DNA of 37,814 nucleotides from AC-32 sp035624425 (GTDB lineage Bacteria > Actinomycetota > Thermoleophilia > Gaiellales > Gaiellaceae): assembly GCA_035624425.1 (NCBI GenBank), contig DASPRN010000043.1, positions 1 to 37,814 on the forward strand. The letters are read 5' to 3'. The notes below the pieces were generated by a model. That model had not been told where the DNA came from, did not search any database, and saw only the letters and a program-made list of their open reading frames with translations. Position 1 is the stretch's first letter, and the number at the start of each line of letters is the position of its first letter. A program made the translations under genes and the position numbers. This document shows, piece by piece, positions 35,804 to 37,814 of the stretch.

Positions 35804-37594
35804 TTGCGACGCCGACCGAGAGGATTGCCTCTGATCACGGGTCGCGTGGTCGCCCTCGCCGTCGTCGTCGTGGCGCTGGCGGCCCCCGCGCTCGCAGAGG
35901 CTGCTCCACCGCGGCACCCGCCGTTACCCGCCTCGTCGCTCCAGCCGCCCGAGCCGCGGCTGACCAAGGCCGGGGTGACCCGGATCTTCCTGACCTACCG
36001 CAAGGTCGCCTCCTGGCTCGACCGCTACCCGGAGAAGGGACGCACGACCGACGCGACCTACGCAAAGGGCAGCTGGAAGGTCAACGTCTGGTGGGGCGCG
36101 GCCGGTGAGATCGCGACCGGCCGGGTCGACGACAAGAGCGGCGCCGTCACCGAGGCGTGGACCGGCCCGCAGGTTGCCTGGAAGATGGCCCGTGGCTACG
36201 CCGGCGCTTTCGGCGGCAACGAGATCAACAACGCCGGCATCTGGCTCGGCTTCTGCGCGGTCTTCCTGCTCGGCCTGGCCGACTTCCGGCGCCCGCTGAA
36301 CATCCGCAACCTCGACCTGCTCGTGCTGCTCTCGTTCTCGGTCTCGCTCCTCTACTTCAATCGCGGCGACGTCTTGACGAGCGTCCCGCTCGTCTACCCG
36401 CCGCTCGCCTATCTGCTCGTGCGGATGGTCTGGAGCGCCTGGCGCGGGCGGCTCGCGACCGCGTCGGCGCCGGTCTGGCCGGTGTGGGCACTCCTCGCCG
36501 CGACGATCTTCCTCGCCGGCTTCCGGGTTGGGCTGAACGTCAGCTCGTCGAACGTGATCGACGTCGGCTACTCGGGGGTGATCGGCGCGGAGCGGATCGC
36601 GCACGGCCAGCCGCCCTACGGGAACTTCCCGGTCGAGGACAGCCTCAAGGCCTGTGGGCCGAAGGACTCCGACGGCGAGATCCGCGAGCGGATCCAGGCC
36701 GACGGTCGCTGCGAGTCGGCCAACCCTCAGGGCGACACGTACGGGCCGGTCGCCTACGAGGCCTACCTGCCCGGCTACCTGGCGTTCGGCTGGAGCGGCA
36801 AGTGGGACGACCTCCCGGCCGCACATGCGAGCTCGATCGCGTTCGATCTCCTCTGCCTGCTCGGCCTGGCCCTCATCGGACTTCGCTTCGGCGGGACGCG
36901 GCTCGCCGTGACGATGGCGTTCGCCTGGGTTGCCTACCCGTTCACGCAGTACGTCTCGAGCTCGAACACGAACGACGCACTGCCGCCGCTCTTCCTGATC
37001 TGGGGCTTCTGGCTCGTGACCTCGCCGGCGGCCCGCGGCGCGGCCGTCGCGCTCTCCGGCTGGACGAAGTTCGGCCCGCTGCTGCTCGCGCCGCTCTGGG
37101 CCTCGTACCCGGATGCCTACGCCAAGCCCCGGCAGAAGCTCGTCTTCCTCGCCGCCTTCCTCCTCGCCACCCTCGCCGCCTTCTCGATCCTCCTCCTCGA
37201 CGGGCACCCGCTCGCCGCCGCGCACGAGTTCTGGAGGCGGACGCTGAGCTGGCAGCTCCGGCGCGAGTCACCCTTCTCGATCTGGGACTGGCGGCAGTAC
37301 CACGCCGGCCTGCCGGACCTGCACATCCTGCAGCGCGTGCTCGAGGGCGCGCTGATCGCCGGCGCGGCCGCCGCCTACTTCCTGCCGAGGCGGAAGTCGC
37401 CGCTGCAGCTCGCGGCGCTCACGGCGGCGCTGCTGCTCGGCTTCGAGCTGGTGCTGACGCACTGGTTCTACCTCTACCTGCCGTGGTTCTTCCCCTTCGC
37501 GGCCTTCGCCGTGCTCGCCCCGGCGCCCGACCCCGCCACCGTCCCACGGCGGGAGGAGATCCCGTTGGCCGCGCGCACGAGGCCCGCTGCTTGA
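35804..37594 (+). CDS. Multi-pass membrane protein, possible GT-C/GT87-like glycosyltransferase
   Basis: About 596 residues if TTG 35804 is the start. A signal-like helix (VVALAVVVVALAAPALAEA) is followed by a soluble extracytoplasmic part of about 100 residues (TRIFLTYRKVASWLDRYPEK, VNVWWGAAGEIATGRVDDKS, AVTEAWTGPQVAWKMARGYA). Nine or more membrane helices follow. A loop contains AERIAHGQPPYGNFPVEDSL and YGPVAYEAYLPGYLAF, reminiscent of the substrate loop of GT87 polyprenyl-phosphate mannosyltransferase-like proteins. The N-terminal soluble domain resembles PepSY-type folds only loosely. Its partner is likely the next gene, which has the same type of loop. The stop overlaps the next TTG as TTGA. 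Confidence 0.65.
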   Translation: MRRRPRGLPLITGRVVALAVVVVALAAPALAEAAPPRHPPLPASSLQPPEPRLTKAGVTRIFLTYRKVASWLDRYPEKGRTTDATYAKGSWKVNVWWGAAGEIATGRVDDKSGAVTEAWTGPQVAWKMARGYAGAFGGNEINNAGIWLGFCAVFLLGLADFRRPLNIRNLDLLVLLSFSVSLLYFNRGDVLTSVPLVYPPLAYLLVRMVWSAWRGRLATASAPVWPVWALLAATIFLAGFRVGLNVSSSNVIDVGYSGVIGAERIAHGQPPYGNFPVEDSLKACGPKDSDGEIRERIQADGRCESANPQGDTYGPVAYEAYLPGYLAFGWSGKWDDLPAAHASSIAFDLLCLLGLALIGLRFGGTRLAVTMAFAWVAYPFTQYVSSSNTNDALPPLFLIWGFWLVTSPAARGAAVALSGWTKFGPLLLAPLWASYPDAYAKPRQKLVFLAAFLLATLAAFSILLLDGHPLAAAHEFWRRTLSWQLRRESPFSIWDWRQYHAGLPDLHILQRVLEGALIAGAAAAYFLPRRKSPLQLAALTAALLLGFELVLTHWFYLYLPWFFPFAAFAVLAPAPDPATVPRREEIPLAARTRPAA

Positions 37595-37814
37595 AGGGTG
37601 TTGGCGGCATCGCAGGCGATGGCCTGAGGAGGCGGATCCTCTACGCGGCCCTCGGCGTCTTCCTCGTCTCGTTCTCGCTGCTCTACGTCGGCTTCTACCG
37701 GCACAAGCTGATCCGGGACACGGTCGAGTACTTTCGCTACGGGACAGCGATCGTCCACGGCGAGCTCCCCTATCGGGACTTCAAGGTCGAGTACCCGCCG
37801 GGGTCGCTGCCGCT
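37591..37814 (+). CDS. Multi-pass membrane glycosyltransferase-like protein, N-terminal part (cut by window edge)
   Basis: Starts at TTG 37591, overlapping the upstream stop as TTGA. The first 74 residues include a membrane helix (RILYAALGVFLVSFSLLYVG) and DTVEYFRYGTAIVHGELPYR followed by DFKVEYPPGSLPL. The phrase GELPYRDF(K)VEYPPG is typical of the first extracytoplasmic loop of GT87/DUF2029-like mannosyltransferases, where the acidic residues contribute to catalysis. The rest lies outside the window. It most likely continues the envelope glycosylation locus begun by gtrA. Confidence 0.7.
   Translation, partial: MKGVGGIAGDGLRRRILYAALGVFLVSFSLLYVGFYRHKLIRDTVEYFRYGTAIVHGELPYRDFKVEYPPGSLP

Noticed and set aside
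34904..35917. A 337-residue minus-strand frame across acyP, the intergenic region and gtrA
   Set aside because: It overlaps two well-identified genes in antisense and has no recognisable domain.
1..37814. CRISPR array, tRNA, rRNA or prophage
   Set aside because: I saw no regularly spaced direct repeats, no cloverleaf-like sequence with CCA-compatible ends, no rRNA-like stretches and no phage genes.

Overview
This is a very GC-rich window with dense, often overlapping genes. PuuD-type urate oxidation, an M36 fungalysin-type protease, a paa epoxidase operon, LtrA, DUF4389 and a MoxR/DUF58/DUF4129 cluster together suggest a deep-branching actinobacterium, probably class Thermoleophilia (Gaiellales or Solirubrobacterales). 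That placement is inferred from gene content and base composition; no rRNA or other marker gene is present.

Region 1 (1-10.2 kb) is a purine/urate catabolic block. A minus-strand operon runs adenine-deaminase-like remnant, 8-oxoguanine/guanine deaminase, 5-hydroxyisourate hydrolase, OHCU decarboxylase, PuuD, DUF3830. Divergent from it is a three-subunit molybdenum hydroxylase (FAD, 2Fe-2S and molybdopterin subunits). An M20 allantoate-amidohydrolase-like enzyme and the end of an MFS transporter lie at the left edge. Together they could take xanthine or guanine derivatives through urate, 5-hydroxyisourate and OHCU to allantoin, and later hydrolyse allantoate. No allantoinase is in the window. 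A YdcZ-type DMT transporter closes the block.

Region 2 (10.2-23 kb) has a large secreted M36 metalloprotease, an EthD-like small protein, three crotonases (one resembling the ring-hydrolase BamA/Oah group, one PaaF-like, one PaaG-like), LtrA, a cytosolic HtrA-type protease, a DUF4389 membrane protein, and the phenylacetyl-CoA epoxidase operon paaABCD. Divergent from paaA are a DUF1932 dehydrogenase and a TetR regulator. The shared 40-bp intergenic region holds an operator matching the PaaR type.

Region 3 (23-35.2 kb) has a lipid kinase, a DUF4129/unknown/MoxR/DUF58/unknown membrane cluster, and a 2-oxoacid dehydrogenase E1 alpha, E1 beta and E2 set interrupted by a GNAT gene and a shortened acetamidase. 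A small membrane protein, a phosphodiesterase-like alkaline-phosphatase-superfamily protein, protein-L-isoaspartate methyltransferase and acylphosphatase follow. Region 4 (35.2 kb to the end) has GtrA and two multi-pass membrane proteins resembling GT-C/GT87 glycosyltransferases, the last one cut by the window edge.

Several patterns are not explained by ordinary annotation. (i) Two 87-bp intergenic elements align without gaps and carry three heptamers spaced exactly 11 bp. (ii) A GTAACACTGTGTTAC palindrome occurs identically inside the paa and 2-oxoacid dehydrogenase operons. (iii) Four copies of a palindromic GGGAC/GTCCC repeat occur; two bracket the E3-binding domain of E2 in frame and one ends exactly at a start codon. 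(iv) Stop/start overlaps use all four NTGA forms, including three CTGA junctions where no canonical start is available. (v) TAGGNT-like -10 boxes sit 6-9 nt before start codons, four of them using the upstream gene's TAG stop. (vi) Several enzymes lack internal segments while keeping reading frame and both termini. No gene-free stretch exceeds 300 bases. I saw no tRNA, rRNA, CRISPR array or transposase.
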